This document shows, in pieces, positions 1-12,111 of a DNA stretch of 64,000 nt. Positions within the stretch are counted from its first letter, which is position 1. Each line of letters starts with the position of its first letter. This DNA comes from Gambelia wislizenii (Eukaryota > Chordata > Lepidosauria > Squamata > Crotaphytidae). The stretch covers positions 281,226,265-281,290,264 of the forward strand of contig JAUMIR010000003.1 in NCBI GenBank assembly GCA_030847615.1, read 5' to 3'. Both the position numbers and the translations under genes were made by a program. Below the pieces are notes generated by a model, which did not search any database, was not told the origin of the DNA, and saw only the letters and a list, made by a program, of their open reading frames with translations.

Positions 1-157
1 TAGGAGGAGATTTGGGAATAGTCACTTAATTGTTTGGTTGAATGCCTCATTGCTGAGGTGTTCAGGAAATGATTAGCACATACCCCCTTAACTACTATGT
101 TTACTATGAGGCTTCCACACAATCCTAATATGGGCTTGTTTTCCAAAATATTTCAAA

Positions 158-784
158 GGAGATTATCAGACGAACTGTCTGATAGTGTATCCGTCCCACT
201 ACCCCCCACCCGCCCGACTCCCATCCCTGTTCCAGTAAAAAAAAAAAAAAATCCAGACACCTACCTTATGCCGTGATAGTAACTGCTCCCCCTCCCCTTG
301 GTCCTCCGGGAGTGAATGCAGCTGTCGTAAAGCTGCATTCACGTCTCGGAAAGCAAATCCCGCATGTTCTCATGAGAGAATGATGCGTAGGAAATTTAAA
401 AATAAAAAGGAAACCAAATGTCAAAAAAGAAAACTAAGCCCCCTAACACACTTAAAATTAAACAAGTAACCCAGGGAGAGGGGAAACAAGGGTGCCACTT
501 ATCTCCTTGTCCTGATCGCACCTGGAAGTCTTTGGGTGGGACCTCCCACCGTGGCTGGCATAGCACCAGCATAATGGCACACCTTTTCACAAGCCCATTA
601 TTCCGTTATGGAAACGGAACGGGCGATCTATTGACAGATGAATCCGTCAATAGAAGAGAATGGAAATGGAATGGAGGGGGCACGGGAGCAAAACTGGACA
701 GGGATGACATCATCTGAAGAGATAGCCCTTTGGCCCTCTCCTGTCGTCCCTGTTCCAGATTAAAAAGGTCATCTGATAATCTCC
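158..784. mobile_element. MITE, family A (copy 1), 3-bp TSD type
   Basis: The left end reads GGAGATTATCAGACG and the right end is its complement (CATCTGATAATCTCC), so the 627-bp unit has terminal inverted repeats of about 15 bp. Flanks are AAA on the left and TAA on the right, a 2-of-3 match to a 3-bp target duplication. The interior shares blocks with the copies near 12744 and 54304, including a run resembling cacacttaaaattaa and a block around ggaagtgaatgcagct. No transposase ORF is present; the short ORFs inside are not protein-like. A 3-bp duplication fits PIF/Harbinger-type transposons, but the superfamily is an inference. Confidence 0.8.
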
Positions 785-1407
785 TAAAACACATTCCAGG
801 TCATTGTGATCTCCACCTGACCTTTTTGGTTCACCCCAGCCAACCTGACCCCAAAAAGTGTTCAATATTTCCAATTATGAGATATTGTGGGGAGGGGGTA
901 GTAGAGCATACTAACACAGTCCTAATTAATCGTCTGTCATCCCACTTTTCTAGCTGCTTTCAAAGTGTCCCAGTTTATCTGTCCTTCTCCCACTCCTCCC
1001 TGCTTTCTTCAGTTACTGTAAACTGCGTTGGAAAGTGAAAAAGTAGTTTGTTCTTGGTTAACTCAGCAGGGGGAGAGGAAGGGGAAAGAATCTTGCTCTT
1101 CCCTGTAGACTTAGGTGAAAGCAAATTGCTGCAGCCTTTCTTAGCTTGCCTGTTCTTCCTCAATAATTTTTGCTGTCTTGACCACATTCTGTTGTTGCTT
1201 GCTCATACAGGCCCTAGTTTTCATCTGTGAAATGTTGGAGGGTATGATACAGGTTGAGCACAAGTGGAGGCATCAACATCCCAACAGATGCTGCTTTCCC
1301 ATTAGGTTTCTAAACATATCACCAGAATCATAGGATTCTTGTACACAGCAGCTCAGCAATCTATGGCTCTCTTCCAAACTGACTCAAAAACTGCAGGCTT
1401 CTCCTTT
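785..1407. other. Unassigned intergenic sequence
   Basis: No gene, RNA or repeat family recognised. ORFs here are short and have no protein-like pattern. Confidence 0.5.
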
Positions 1408-1964
1408 GGGCTTTTCTAGATAGGCCATTTACCCCATCTTGCCTGCATTTTGGAGCCCTGCAGTCCAAACGACACAGGGTTGTTGCCTCATTTTGCCCCC
1501 AGACAGTTCTCACAACCCCTGGGAGAAAGACTGGGGAGCGAGGAGACAGGGTAAAGCCTGTTAAACAATTTCAGCAAAATACCCAGGAAAAACTGCATTG
1601 TTTTAGAAAAACCAGATCAGGCCCCATGGGACTGCAGGAGGCCATACCACCACGCTGGTCTGTCTCTGGAGCCACCTCTGCAGCTTTCCATGTTACACTC
1701 TCCAAAGCCAGGAAACAAGCCCACAGCATGTGACCAAGGCTAGTCTGCTGAAGGGGGCCTTGATCACATGCTGCAGGCCTCTTTCCTGGTTTTGGTGAGT
1801 GTGACATGGATGACAGCGACGGTAGCTGCAGAGACGACCTGGTGTGTCTGTGTGGACTCTATTCCATTTTGTACAGGTAAAAGGGGGGGGGGTGACAAGC
1901 ATGTTTCAGGGCCAGAATATGTCTGGTGGGAAGCCAGCATATTCTGGCTCATGAAGATGAGGAC
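1408..1964. mobile_element. Foldback MITE, family E (copy 1)
   Basis: The start (GGGCTTTTCTAGATAGGCC) and end (CTCATGAAGATGAGGAC) resemble the ends of the better-preserved copy at 43570-44094. TTT lies on both sides. The centre is an imperfect palindrome around a CAGCATGTGACCAAGG-like block and its complement. It shares the paired motif 'catattctggc' near the right end with the other E copies. It is non-coding and diverged. The ORF across 1768-1986 lies inside it and is not a gene. Confidence 0.65.
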
Positions 1965-4310
1965 TTTGTCTCCTGCTTACCCATAAACCCATCCCATTTC
2001 CTGTCTCACCTACACCTTCTTATGTATTTTTACTCCCCACTGAGACCTCCTGCACCTACCATTAGATAGAGTGGGGTAGACACTTCAGGTGGAAGATGCT
2101 GGGAAAACAGTAGCTACGCCCCCAGGTATTTCTCCTAAGCTCAATAGGCATTCTTCCACTTCGGAAGACACAGTTGTCTGTGCAACTCCAGGCTATTCTG
2201 CACCCGCCTAATCTAGGCTGTTGCCCTCAGGTTTGGTAGATAATCTTGCCAGTGTTGAAATAAGTTTCAGCTGTTTGCCCAGTTGACTTCTGTGCATAAA
2301 ATGGAAGGGCACCATCTAGTCCTTCATCTCAAACAGCCAAATATCTTGGGTCACCCCTGAGATAGATTGCTTGAATATGACAGGTGGGCCATCTTTTCTC
2401 AGATTGGAAAAGATTTTGCCTCAGGACAACCCATTTTGATCACTCTGTTCATGGAAGAATCAAAGTTGGAAGAGGGTTCTGATGGTTCACCTTATAAAAG
2501 CCATCCCTGAGACAGAACACTATCGTAGTTGCCTGCTCTGTAATGGCATTTTAACATTCTGTGGTGCAATGTTACCAGTTTTCATAGCAACACCTACTAA
2601 CATTTTTTTAAAGTGCAATTTTAAAATATTCACTTTCCCCCTCTCCTGACACATTACTTATACTAAAGTAAATTAATATGACAAAGTTGGTAGGTGCTGC
2701 AGTGCACACCATCTGTTCAAACATTGTCAGAAGCGGGGGGACCTGCATTTAAAATAATAATTAAAAGACCTGGGCATTATTAAACAGTAAGCCATGCTTG
2801 CTGAAGCAAGCAGAGCCATTGTTAGGGAATTTCCCTTAAACAAATAAAAGGTTTTCTGCAGTGTGCCTAAAGAGCTTGAGTCACATGCATTATATTATCC
2901 CACTAATGTACCTGTTTTTATAATGCTTTTATACTGGCCAAATCAACAATGAATTTATGCATTTTGCTTTTTTGTGGCTTTCATCTAAAAAAAACACAAT
3001 TCTCCACCCTTCTCAGTTAGCTTAAACATTTTAAACTGCTGTCTTCATTTATCTCTCATCAACCTTTTATTGTATATTTGCCCTAATCTTTCGATGGGGA
3101 GTGTTCTGGATTTCAAAGAGTTGGCTGTTGAGTCAAAATGTAGAGCCCCAGAATTCGTTCCATCATTTGCATTAAGTAAGTTTAAAACATACTCCTGTAC
3201 TTTTCTTCTTTTACCTATGATGCAGATGCTCTTCCTGTGATTGCTCCCCCCCTCTTTTGGGAGTATTAGGTTGCAGTTTCCCCAGCTGATTAAGAACTGA
3301 ACAAGTTTTGCTGTACCATTTTGCACGACTGAGAGCAGGATGTGTGTGTTAATGGTTAGAGTTCCAACCACTTTGGCCTCTCTTGAGAACTTGGAGGGCT
3401 ACAACCCATGCTACACACACCCCATTCTTTTTAGATTTTAGATTTTTTTTCATTAAAAAGCCCACTATATTCTCACAGGCCATGGGGGCAATTTTGACAT
3501 GATTTTGGGCCTCCCTGGCCTGTTTTATGCACAGGAGTGGTCCTTTAAACCAGGATGTAAGCTGAAAGCTAACTTACTAGGTCAAACTAGGGGGCATGGA
3601 GGTATTAGCCAGATCCTACATTGGACACGTAGCCACAGTGTCATGACTACTCTCCATTTCCTGATTTGACTCCCCAAACCCACTTTAAAATCCAGGCAGC
3701 CATACTGAGGATGGAATTCTGCTGTGTTAGTGAACTGAGTATTTAATGATGATTCATTCTCCTGCCTGCAAGCCACAGTGTAACAAGTCCTGTCACAACT
3801 CCACAGCTTGCTGGTGTGAGGGGGTGTGAGGGGGATGAACACATCACCCTTCAGCACTCCACTTGCCAGTGCCACAGAACTCAGTCCCTTGTTACAGATG
3901 CCCGGATTTTAAAGTGAGTTTTTGGGTGCATTTGTGGTTGTGTCAATGGTGCCTAGAGTGTAAATGTTAACACCAAACAGTTACGAGGTTGGAAGCCTAG
4001 CTTAAAACATTGTAACAGGATACCAGCCAAATATAATAGTTTAAAGAACATTTATTGATTTTTTTTTTTTAGGAGCGGTGGAGAATTCCTGTGTACCTCA
4101 AAAACAGTCACGGTGCCAACTGTAGCGCATGGGGCATATTCTTTCCGACCCTGGCTTAGAACATGCCTGCACAGAGGGTTCCCAGGAAACTTTTATGTAT
4201 TTGTTCACCAGGACTGAAGACATGTTGATGCCTGTGATGGAGCAGCAAACTCCCCCCACCCTAATCAAGATGTACTGTACTCCTGACCTTGGCTTTATTT
4301 TAAATCAGTA
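1965..4310. other. Unassigned AT-rich intergenic sequence
   Basis: No gene or repeat recognised. The stretch from about 2660 to 2990 has a TAAT/ATTA-rich, non-repetitive look that might be a conserved non-coding element, but nothing in a single sequence can show this. The 108-aa minus-strand ORF at 3045-3371 has no recognisable domain. Confidence 0.4.
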
Positions 4311-4480
4311 GAGCCAGTGTGGCATAGTGGTTTGAGTGTTGAACTACAACTCCGGAGACCATAGCCATGAAAACACACTAGGTAACCTTGGGCAAATCAC
4401 ACACTGTCAGTCACAGAAAACCCTGTGATAGGTTCACCTTAGGGTTGCCATAAGTTGAAAAGGCACACAACAACAACAAA
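4311..4480 (+). mobile_element. tRNA-derived SINE with Bov-B-like tail (Sauria-type), copy 1
   Basis: The head (GAGCCAGTGTGGCATAGTGG, then a GAGTGTTG...ACTACAACTC block) is the tRNA-like promoter region. The body has the 'accttgggcaaatcacacactgtcag' pattern of this SINE. The tail (gttgccataagttg...ggcacac) ends in a (CAA)n tract at about 4470-4480. The tail resembles the Bov-B 3' end seen at 45549-45603 on the other strand, which matches what is known of Sauria SINEs. Confidence 0.8.
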
Positions 4481-4629
4481 GACAGAGCAGTCCTATAGCA
4501 TGAGCTCTATGGAAAGAGAAACTTCAGGAAACTGTTTTCATAGGGCCGACTCTATTGGCTAACAAATGCCAAAGAAGCAAGGCAGGACCAGAGATAAATA
4601 TTTGCTATAAAGTAGACTATATTGTACAG

Positions 4630-4853
4630 AACAACTGTGGTGTAGTGGCTTGAGTGTTGGGAGTACACCCAGGGAGTAGGGCCCTGGGATTTTACCACAT
4701 TTTAAAGTCCTTTCAGGGTGACTAAGGACAAGTCACATTCTTTCAGCCTTAGAGGAAGGCGTTAGCAAACTTCCTCTGAATAAAGCTTGTGAAGAAAACC
4801 CTAGGAGAAGTTCACTCTAAGTTGGAGTCAACTTGAGGGCACATAATAACAAT
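4630..4853 (+). mobile_element. tRNA-derived SINE with Bov-B-like tail, copy 2
   Basis: Same architecture as the copy 150 bp upstream: tRNA-like head (tgtggtgtagtggcttgag), a 'gacaagtcacattctttcagcc' body block, and a tail reaching a degenerate (AAT/CAA) tract near 4850. It is more diverged. Direct orientation next to copy 1 is probably two insertions. Confidence 0.75.
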
Positions 4854-5290
4854 ATCCTCTTTCTCATCTAAAACTGGGAGTCAAATAAATTTACTATTAT
4901 TAAATTAGTTTAGTGGAGTTAAACTATTAATAACTCTAAAAACAATTTAACATATAAAATTTAAAATGTTTTTGAAAAGCATTTTACAAACAGTACAATT
5001 AAAACAGTACAACATGTTCTCAAAAGCCCTTTCTCTAAAAACCTCCCATTCTCAAAAGCTTCTTGGAATAAAGAAGTCTTTGACAACAGAAGGACAAAAA
5101 GAGGGGGTCAACCTAGCCTCCCTAGGAAGAGAGTTCCAGAGCTTAAGGGCAGCCATTGGGAAGGCTTTACCGAGTGTCCCCAATAATCATGCCTGTGAAG
5201 ATGGCCCACTTCAGATAAGGGCCTCTCCTGAAGTTTTCAAGGCGGAGGCAGCTTATATGGGGCAATACGGCCTGTCAGATAACTCACTAA
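4854..5290 (-). mobile_element. L2-like LINE 3' region, antisense
   Basis: Read on the minus strand, 5290 to about 5090 resembles the 3' coding end of the L2-like LINEs (compare 53781-54303), and the sequence below it is the AT-rich 3' UTR. On the plus strand the block 'cctagcctccctaggaag' to 'ggcctgtcag' is typical of this family. It is 5' truncated and full of lesions. The plus-strand ORF at 4966-5355 (129 aa) is the antisense shadow of this LINE and should not be called a gene. The boundary on the low side is uncertain. Confidence 0.65.
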
Positions 5291-6296
5291 CATCCCTTGG
5301 AGTTCCTGCCCAACAACCCTCTGGATCTATCTTCTCGAACAAACAGCAATTGTGATTGCCACCTGCCACCTTGGCCAAAGGGATTTTGGGAATTTTGTTT
5401 AATTCCCCCCACCAAACTCTGCTCCCATAGAGGCCATTCTTGCCCAACCTGGAATTCAGTTTGACATAACCTATGCGAAGAGACTCAAATGAATGTGTGG
5501 AGGCTTTGGGAATGGTCCGGTGGCCTCAACCCTACTCTTGTTCAGGTGTTCGTGTTCATTATTGTGCAAGACTTTGGTGTCTGAGCCAAGCTAATATCAC
5601 TAGAACAAGACTGGTGAAGCAGTGGGAAAGCCAGTCAATAGGACTGGATCTTAAAAGCATAAGATCATATTTCAGTAAAGCACCTAAGCAGCATGCTAAA
5701 TGTTCTATGCTCATGTAAAGGCTTCATTGAGTGGAGGATTTAAGGGGGCTAATGAAGCACCAGATCCAATTCTTACCTTTAAAAATACCATTTCAGTTTT
5801 GTTCATGGGTTTAGCAAAGCCCCACACATACAAACTATTGTCCAATCTAGCATATTGTCTTTGCAATTTGTTGAGAAACACAAACTCAAAGGGAATTTAT
5901 TTATGGGCTTGAAACTCTTTCTTGATTTTAATATCAAAGATGGGTGGTCTAAGAATTCACATTTTTTTGTTAACCATGGTGAATTTGGCCCAATGTAGTT
6001 TTCAGCAAACTAAAAACCACCCACTACTTATTGCAATTACAATGAAAACTATGGTAAATTTCTTTTGGAATTTTGGAATTTGAAGAAAAATAAGGACTAT
6101 GTGGACAAGTCTCTTCAGATCATTAAAAATATATGTATTTCCACTATTTATAAATTGCCTTTATGTTGTGCTCACAAGTTACATTAGATAGAAAATGAAC
6201 AATAATATAATAAAAAATAAATAAATTTTTAAACACTGAAAAATGTCACCACAGACAAAAGACTTTGTGGATCCCATATTGGGAGAAAATCAGGAT
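5291..6296. other. Unassigned sequence with a weak LINE-tail-like stretch
   Basis: No gene recognised. The part around 6140-6250 (aataatataataaaaaataaataaa) looks like a LINE or SINE 3' tail but is too degenerate to name. Confidence 0.4.
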
Positions 6297-6330
6297 AATA
6301 AATAAATAAATAAATAAATAAATGAATAAA
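6297..6330. repeat. (AAAT)n simple repeat
   Basis: About seven AAAT units followed by a degenerate end. Probably the tail microsatellite of the LINE-like stretch just before it. Confidence 0.9.
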
Positions 6331-6487
6331 AATGAAACACATGCTAAAATCCATAAAAAGTATGCTCCACCATGACAGAACTAATTACTCTCCAAAGCAC
6401 AGCAAACAGACAACTCTTTCTTTTCTCTTAGTCCCAAGGAATGATGCCCTTCTGAAGAGAATTACATAGCAAGGCACCATCCCAGAA

Positions 6488-6592
6488 ACAACAAAGAGAC
6501 TTGTGGCACCTTAAAAACTAACAAGTTTTATTTGGCATAAGCTTTCATGGATGGCAGCCTGTTTTTCAGATCCAAATAAAACTTGTTACATA
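6488..6592. repeat. Interspersed repeat with internal hairpin
   Basis: Contains 'gacttgtggcacctta', 'aactaacaagttttatttgg' and 'cataagctttcatgga', a combination seen again, split in two, at 25751-25798 plus 26131-26200. Here the block TAACAAGTTTTATTTGG recurs in inverted form 60 bp later (CCAAATAAAACTTGTTA), so it can fold into a hairpin. This is a widely spread amniote repeat; the family is not assigned. Confidence 0.6.
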
Positions 6593-6666
6593 TTTCAAGC
6601 ATCAAAAACTGCAACCAGCTAATATAGCTACTCCTCTAGAAACCACTCTAGAAGAAGAGCTTTTCT

Positions 6667-6692
6667 CATAGAATCAGAATTGGAAGAGACTT
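6667..6692 (-). mobile_element. CR1 3'-terminal fragment
   Basis: The motif 'tcatagaatcagaattgg' followed by 'aagagac' is the complement of the CR1 3' end, whose terminus is an ATTCTATG-like repeat. Only about 26 bp survive. Confidence 0.6.
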
Positions 6693-7998
6693 TTTTCTTG
6701 GGAGTGGCACTCATTTATTTCAGGGCTCATCCAGACTGTCCAAAACCCTCAGAATTTGGTGGGAGGTGTACCTGTACTTATTGGGATTAAAAAATCAAAA
6801 CAAAACCATTTGACATGTCTCCTGTTCTGGTCTGTTTCTCATTAATTTTGGGGACTAGCCACAACTTTTAAACCCAGAGCAGGGGGTGCTTCCCCACCCC
6901 GTCTCAGGAGTTTGCAATACAAGCAGGGGTAAATTTTCACATCTGTATCCATTGTCTTGCTTCCTCCTGTGTGCAGTCCCATGGATGATGGGTTGAATGG
7001 GGGTGTGAACTTTGCCACTAAGGTCTTTCTCATGATATTTCTGGTTGCCAGGCTGAACATTATTCCTCCTCCTACTCCTCTTGTGGGACGAGCATGTATG
7101 AAGGTAGAGGGGATGACAAGGAGGGAAGGAAACTTTACCCACACTTGAGTTAACCACACCTTGAACAGGAAATAAAGAGTGGATGAAAACCTCATATATT
7201 TAAGATATGACATGATGCCTGTTTATTTTCTGGTATTCAGAGCAATTCTGAAGTTCACCCTGTTTTTTAATGTTAAGTGTCTACCTAGCTCTGTTTGAAA
7301 TTTTACTGCCAAAGTGAAATCCAATTGAAAATAATGGCTTGACTGTAATCAGGACTAACAGGAGGATTTAGGGCTTTGACTAGAACCTCCCAGCCACTCC
7401 TGGTAACTGAGGGCTCCTTTAGATGGGCAACAATGCTGGTAAATGTCAGGCTATTCTGTTTTTGGATTTCACTTCTTGTAACACATGTTCCCCCACTGCT
7501 GCAGATAAGATAAAATGAAAGGCAGGTAACATCCCATTTCAGAAGTTTCCTGTTGTCCATTTTAAGAAGCAAGGAAAATGTCTTGGGCCACCCCAACAGA
7601 TGTGACACCTACTTGGTTTTTACTAACAGATTTTTCTGGTTATTAGAAAGACACAGTTTTATTTCCTCTCTTGTGGGACCAGAACGTCAGAATACTGGAA
7701 GAATGATGTCATACGGCAAAGCAGCACGGAAAGTGTATCCTTCCAGCTCCCCTGCCATTTTACTTAAGTGTGCAATAGCCTCTTAGTCTTTTATTTCATG
7801 CTGTTCTTTTTTATCTCCTAAAAAAGAAATAAAGCAAAACAAACATATGAAACAGAACAAAACAAAAGAAACCCAAGGATACAAGTGCTCTTGGTAAAAA
7901 ATCCTTCTGAATCTTCATTCCAGGAATGCTGATGGTATATCTATGTGTGCTGTTTTTATTTCTATTAATTTCTATTAACTTCTTTGTTACTACAGTTA
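6693..7998. other. Unassigned intergenic sequence
   Basis: No gene recognised. 'agggctcatccagactgtcc' at 6720 resembles the termini of the E and F foldback families, but no matching right end was found. Overlapping ORFs at 6842-7213 have no protein-like features. Confidence 0.4.
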
Positions 7999-8323
7999 GG
8001 TCCTGTCCAAACAGTGGAAATCATCCAAATGGAAATTGCATGGAAAGTAATCTGTCCAAACGGACCTTCGCATCAATACATCTCATTCAGAAGGGGGCAG
8101 CCAAATCCATCGTAAAACTCTGAAGGGAAGCCTTCGGAGCTTTTCTCAGAGTTTTTAAAAAGCTCAATAGGGCATGCGAATGTGCGATCATTAGGACAGT
8201 CACACTCACATTGCTGCGACCAGGTAGTGTAAGCTGATTGGATGGACTAGCATGGGGGTTGGGGCTAGCAAACAGGGAAAGTGCCTGATGCCGCCATATT
8301 GAATTTTCGTCTAAGCGAGGGTC
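7999..8323. mobile_element. Diverged MITE related to family F
   Basis: Contains 'ctcattcagaaggggg' with upstream context similar to family F at about 16725-16765, and a 'ctgattgg...gggttgggctag'-like block also shared with F. Suggested ends are GGTCCTGTCC on the left after TTA, and GCGAGGGTC on the right before TAG. The ends match poorly, so the boundaries are tentative. Confidence 0.4.
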
Positions 8324-8981
8324 TAGTAAGTCAATAAAATGATGATCTTTTACTCTTTCTTTCTCTCTCTCTATAAATACAAAATATCACATGTGTGTAC
8401 CATAGTAACCCATTTTTAAAAAAATTCAGCGATGGCAGATTTAAAAGTGCAAGTAAATCACTTGTGGCTGCCATCTTGGCTAGGGGGCATGAGAAGTTTA
8501 AGGGAGCTCTATTGACCATTAAGACAGGTCGCAGCACTGTGAATGGCTGCTTCTTCAGAGGAGATTATATTTTTCCTCTTGTATAGAGGGAATTTAGTCT
8601 TTTGCATTTGGTGAAGAATGAGAAGAGTTCCTTAAATTACTAGTTCCAGTTCTGATGCCCACCTGGCCTCTCAAAGTAACTTCTTATTGTTACACCTACA
8701 TTTAAAAAAACCCTCTCAATTTTCTTGTTATTCAGAATTAAGTCTAAAAATGGATATTTGTTACATTTTTTTTAAAAAAGCATCAGCATTTCATAAGCCT
8801 TTTCTATAAAACCCATGTAAACAGTAAGCTCATATAGCTGACTAATTATAAGAGCAAATAAACCTGTCATAGTTTACACTACAAAAGAAGTAAAGTTATC
8901 TTTCATTGTTTTACAATTATAATATGAATTAGTTATGACTTAATTATTGCAAAAAAGAATTAAATACAAATATTTCATTAT
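8324..8981. other. Unassigned AT-rich sequence
   Basis: No gene or named repeat seen. Short CT- and A-rich runs only. Confidence 0.4.
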
Positions 8982-9190
8982 CAGCCCATGTGGTGTAGTG
9001 GTTTGAGCATTGGACTAAGACTCTGGAGACCAGGGTTTTAATTCCCGCTCATCTATAGAAACCCACTGGGTGACCTTGGGCAAGTCACACTCTCTCAGCC
9101 TCATAGGAAGGCAAAGGCAACCCCCCCTCTGAACAAATCTTGCCAAGAAAAACCCATGATAGGTTTGCCTTAGGATCATCATAAGTTGTA
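8982..9190 (+). mobile_element. tRNA-derived SINE with Bov-B-like tail, copy 3
   Basis: The best-preserved body of this SINE in the window: tRNA-like head (CATGTGGTGTAGTGGTTTGA), 'ctctggagaccagggttt', 'gggtgaccttgggcaagtca', 'cctctgaacaaatcttgcc', then the Bov-B-like tail 'catcataagttgtaa'. The MITE at 9209 begins 18 bp downstream. Confidence 0.85.
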
Positions 9191-9208
9191 ATTTGATTTG
9201 CACTCTAC

Positions 9209-9759
9209 GGACTTTTTAGACATGGAAAATACAGTGTCATCACGATGCCACATAACCAGGAAAGGGCGCGTGGATCAGACAATGTCGCCCTTTCATGGTT
9301 AAAACCAGCCAAAATTGCATACCTTTTAATTGATGGCTTAAGCTGTCAATAGATCTCCCTGCTACTTTTTTGCTGGCATTGCTGGCATGCAATGCCTCTG
9401 TCACTTTAAATCTCATACTTACCCCGTCAGTAGCTGGACTGGTGTGAGCACATCCAGGTCAGATCGAGACATCCAGGTAAGTGATTTTTTTTTTTACACT
9501 CCCTGGGTTACTTTGAGTTTTTAAAATGTGTTTAGGTGTTTAGAGTTAATTTTTTATTTTTTATTTTATTTTTTACTTTCGTGCGGGATTCCAAAAGAGA
9601 AAGTGAATGGAGCTCTGCTCACTTCCTCTTTATTCATGGAGGAGCCTTTGTCATGAAAGGAGGTAAGTGTGAGGGGGAAAGTTCTTTTGCCGGCATAAAA
9701 ACTGATTTTTTTTTAATGCCGGCAAAAGAACATTATCAGGAGGATGTCTGATAAAGTCC
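9209..9759. mobile_element. MITE, family C (copy 1), TSD TAC
   Basis: The left end is GGACTTTTTAGACATGG and the right end is ATGTCTGATAAAGTCC, its imperfect complement. TAC stands directly outside both ends (9206-9208 and 9760-9762), a clean 3-bp target duplication. The 551-bp interior has no transposase. It shares blocks with the copy at 60782-61389, including 'gatggcttaagctgtcaata', 'gctggcattgctgg' and 'gatcgagacatccaggtaa', and shares its right half in part with family A at 54304. 'ccggcataaaaactg' and its complement form an internal hairpin at about 9690-9725. Confidence 0.88.
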
Positions 9760-11131
9760 TACGACAACAAAGTAGTCACTTCTAAGCACTTAAGAGAATG
9801 TTAACATTAGACAGTTACATCATTTCAGATAGAATCAAGCAGAGCTGTATTTGTTACAGTGCTGATTTCTTTGTTCTGACAAGAAATTGTTAACTTTCTT
9901 CAGAGCTAAAGCTGAAGTCCTGAGTGTGCTGAAGCCCATTGATTCCAATTGGGTTTGTGTACAATTGACTGTTTGCTGGATTGCAGCCAATGGAAGTTCA
10001 AATATTGAATGCATTGGCACTAGCAGACGTGAGTACTAATCTCTCATGAGTCTAACAAGCCTGCACTATTTCTTTTAATTCAAGTTATCTAACTTCAAAC
10101 CTGTGTCCATGTGTCAATTTTTAAAATTTCAAATGGGAGGAATGGCTGTTTAAACACCTGACAAGAACTTAAAGAACTGGATTATTACAACATATCTTTA
10201 TGAACCCTCAGGCTCTGTTTATTTATTTTCTATTTCCCAAATTATTCCTGTCCCTCTCCAGTGAGAAATAAAAAAGAAAGGACATAAAGGAGTTGAAGAG
10301 GTACAAGAAAAACCAGAAAAAAAGCAGCCTGAGCTATTGCACTAACAAGATAGGAGGATTAGATGGTGCATTCTCAGACATTTGGCAGTGTGGTGGCTCT
10401 TAGGGCAAAGGGGGGGGGGAACCTTAAATTTAAGCCAAGAACCTTTTATTCGGGAAGCTAATTTCTTTTGTCTGTCATGCCTAGGAAGTCTTATAGTCCC
10501 AAATTTTCACAGGATTCTCTGAAAGTTTCACTTTGGTCTTAAGAAAATTTCACCTACAAGTGGCTCTTCTTTTCTGTTGGAGCCAAACAAGACTTTCTAT
10601 TTTCTATGAAGATTAATTTAGATTTTCGATTACAGAGGCATACATTCCTCAGTCACGTGATCCTTGTCCTTTTGAAAACTAGGTAAAGTCTGTAAAGAGG
10701 CAGCTGCGTTCCAGGCCTTTGAACAGTGTCTCTTCTATACAAGGAGAATGGCTAATCTGTCCTGCAAACACTAGTAGAGACTTGTAATCAGCAGAGAAGG
10801 AGCCTGCCCTGGGAATGAATATATCAAGTTACCTCAGGCAGTGTCCACCAGACATGGGCTTTGCTCTATACAGGCTGTCTTTTAAGTCTGACCATACTGA
10901 AAATGAGGCCATTTTCTTATTGCAAGTTGCTTTGTTGACTTTTGTTAACTAGACTTTTCTTCTCAACAATGAAGATGTAAGGGAATAAGTCTAGATTTGC
11001 ATTTTCATCCTTACTGCAATCTTTGGTAGGTTACCATGGTTGTGGTAGTCCCACCCTCCCCATGAGACTCACATACAAAACAGCCATTTCCTGCCATTTC
11101 ATGTAAGAAAAGCCCGAATCCAAAGAGTAGT
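9760..11131. other. Unassigned intergenic sequence
   Basis: No gene or named repeat recognised on either strand. The ORFs present are short and not protein-like. Confidence 0.45.
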
Positions 11132-11240
11132 CCCAACTAGAGTAGACCCATTGTATCAATGGGATTTACATGTGTAGATTCACCATTTAGCAGTTCATTC
11201 AATGGCTTTACTCTAGTTGGTTCTAGTAATTGGATAGGGA
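11132..11240. repeat. Short hairpin repeat ('tagagtagaccca' type)
   Basis: The left arm 'tcccaactagagtagaccca' is answered by 'ctttactctagttggttc' in inverted order about 80 bp later, so the whole unit folds. A related unit lies at 13609-13707 and fragments at 57738 and 59195. This is a short interspersed foldback of unnamed family. Confidence 0.65.
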
Positions 11241-12111
11241 CCAAGGTGTGTTGTTTTTGGAGAGCAAAGTGTTGGCAAACATGCGGCAAGAGTGACACAT
11301 ACTTACATACATCAATATGAATGTGGTGATAGAGGACTCACAGAATACATTAAAAATGTCTAGTTTTTGTGTACTTGCCTCAAGAATATGCACATTTCTT
11401 ACAATGCTAGTTAATTAGGGTTTAAAGCAACATATGAGAGAAAGAAGCTACCTGTCATTATTTCTTCAAGAAATCTTATATGAGGCTGTGTCTACACTGC
11501 CAAAATAATAATAATAATAATAATAAAAATATCAGCTTCCCATCTCAGGTCCACAGGGACCCCACTAATGCCACACTCACCATGCACATCGAGGTGAGAT
11601 CAGCATAACCAGCAACATGTTTCCCCTGACAAACTCACTTTGGTGCAAGGGGGTAATCCACATCTCCATTACCTCACATTAGTTTTAGCCACATGGCCAT
11701 CTCAGGTCTACTGTTTGTTCTTTGTTTTGTCTTCCCAGCATGCAAAAAACAATGGCCTTCTTTTTTATGTGTCAATCTAATAACTCACCTTGCACTGATT
11801 AGATGCCTCTCCCATCCAATCCCCTTTCTCCCCCACCCCCCAAGTAAGTAATCATCAGTAAGGGAGGGAACTTTAAATGTCTCCTAACAAACACACAAAA
11901 TAAAATGTTTCCTTCTCCTCCGGCCACCACCCCTCCCCAGCCAAGCCTAGCCATGAGATCTATGGTGAGGGGGAGATAGGGCTACCCTTCCCTCTTCCTT
12001 CCTCTGCCTGAATGTGCAAGCGAGGGGGTTAAAGGGGGAGTGGTCACACACTCACTGGCTTGTTCATTCCAAAGAGGGAGGGGTAGCCTGATCTACCCCC
12101 TCACTGTAGCA
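11241..12111. other. Unassigned sequence with an (AAT)n microsatellite
   Basis: Holds an (AAT)n run at about 11504-11526. 'ggctgtgtctacactgcc' just before it looks like a DNA-transposon terminus, but no matching right end could be fixed. No gene recognised. Confidence 0.4.

Noticed and set aside
4311..4853. True tRNA genes
   Set aside because: The tRNA-like heads belong to SINEs: they continue into SINE bodies and tails and lack a complete cloverleaf.
4966..5355. 129-aa plus-strand ORF
   Set aside because: Antisense to the coding end of an L2-like LINE.
11478..11720. A hAT-type MITE starting 'ggctgtgtctacactgcc'
   Set aside because: The left end looks right but no complementary right end or duplication could be located.
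9835..12110. Host exons in the large unassigned stretches
   Set aside because: No ORF pair with conserved-protein character and plausible splice sites was found; gene-desert or intronic sequence fits better, though a distant intron cannot be excluded.
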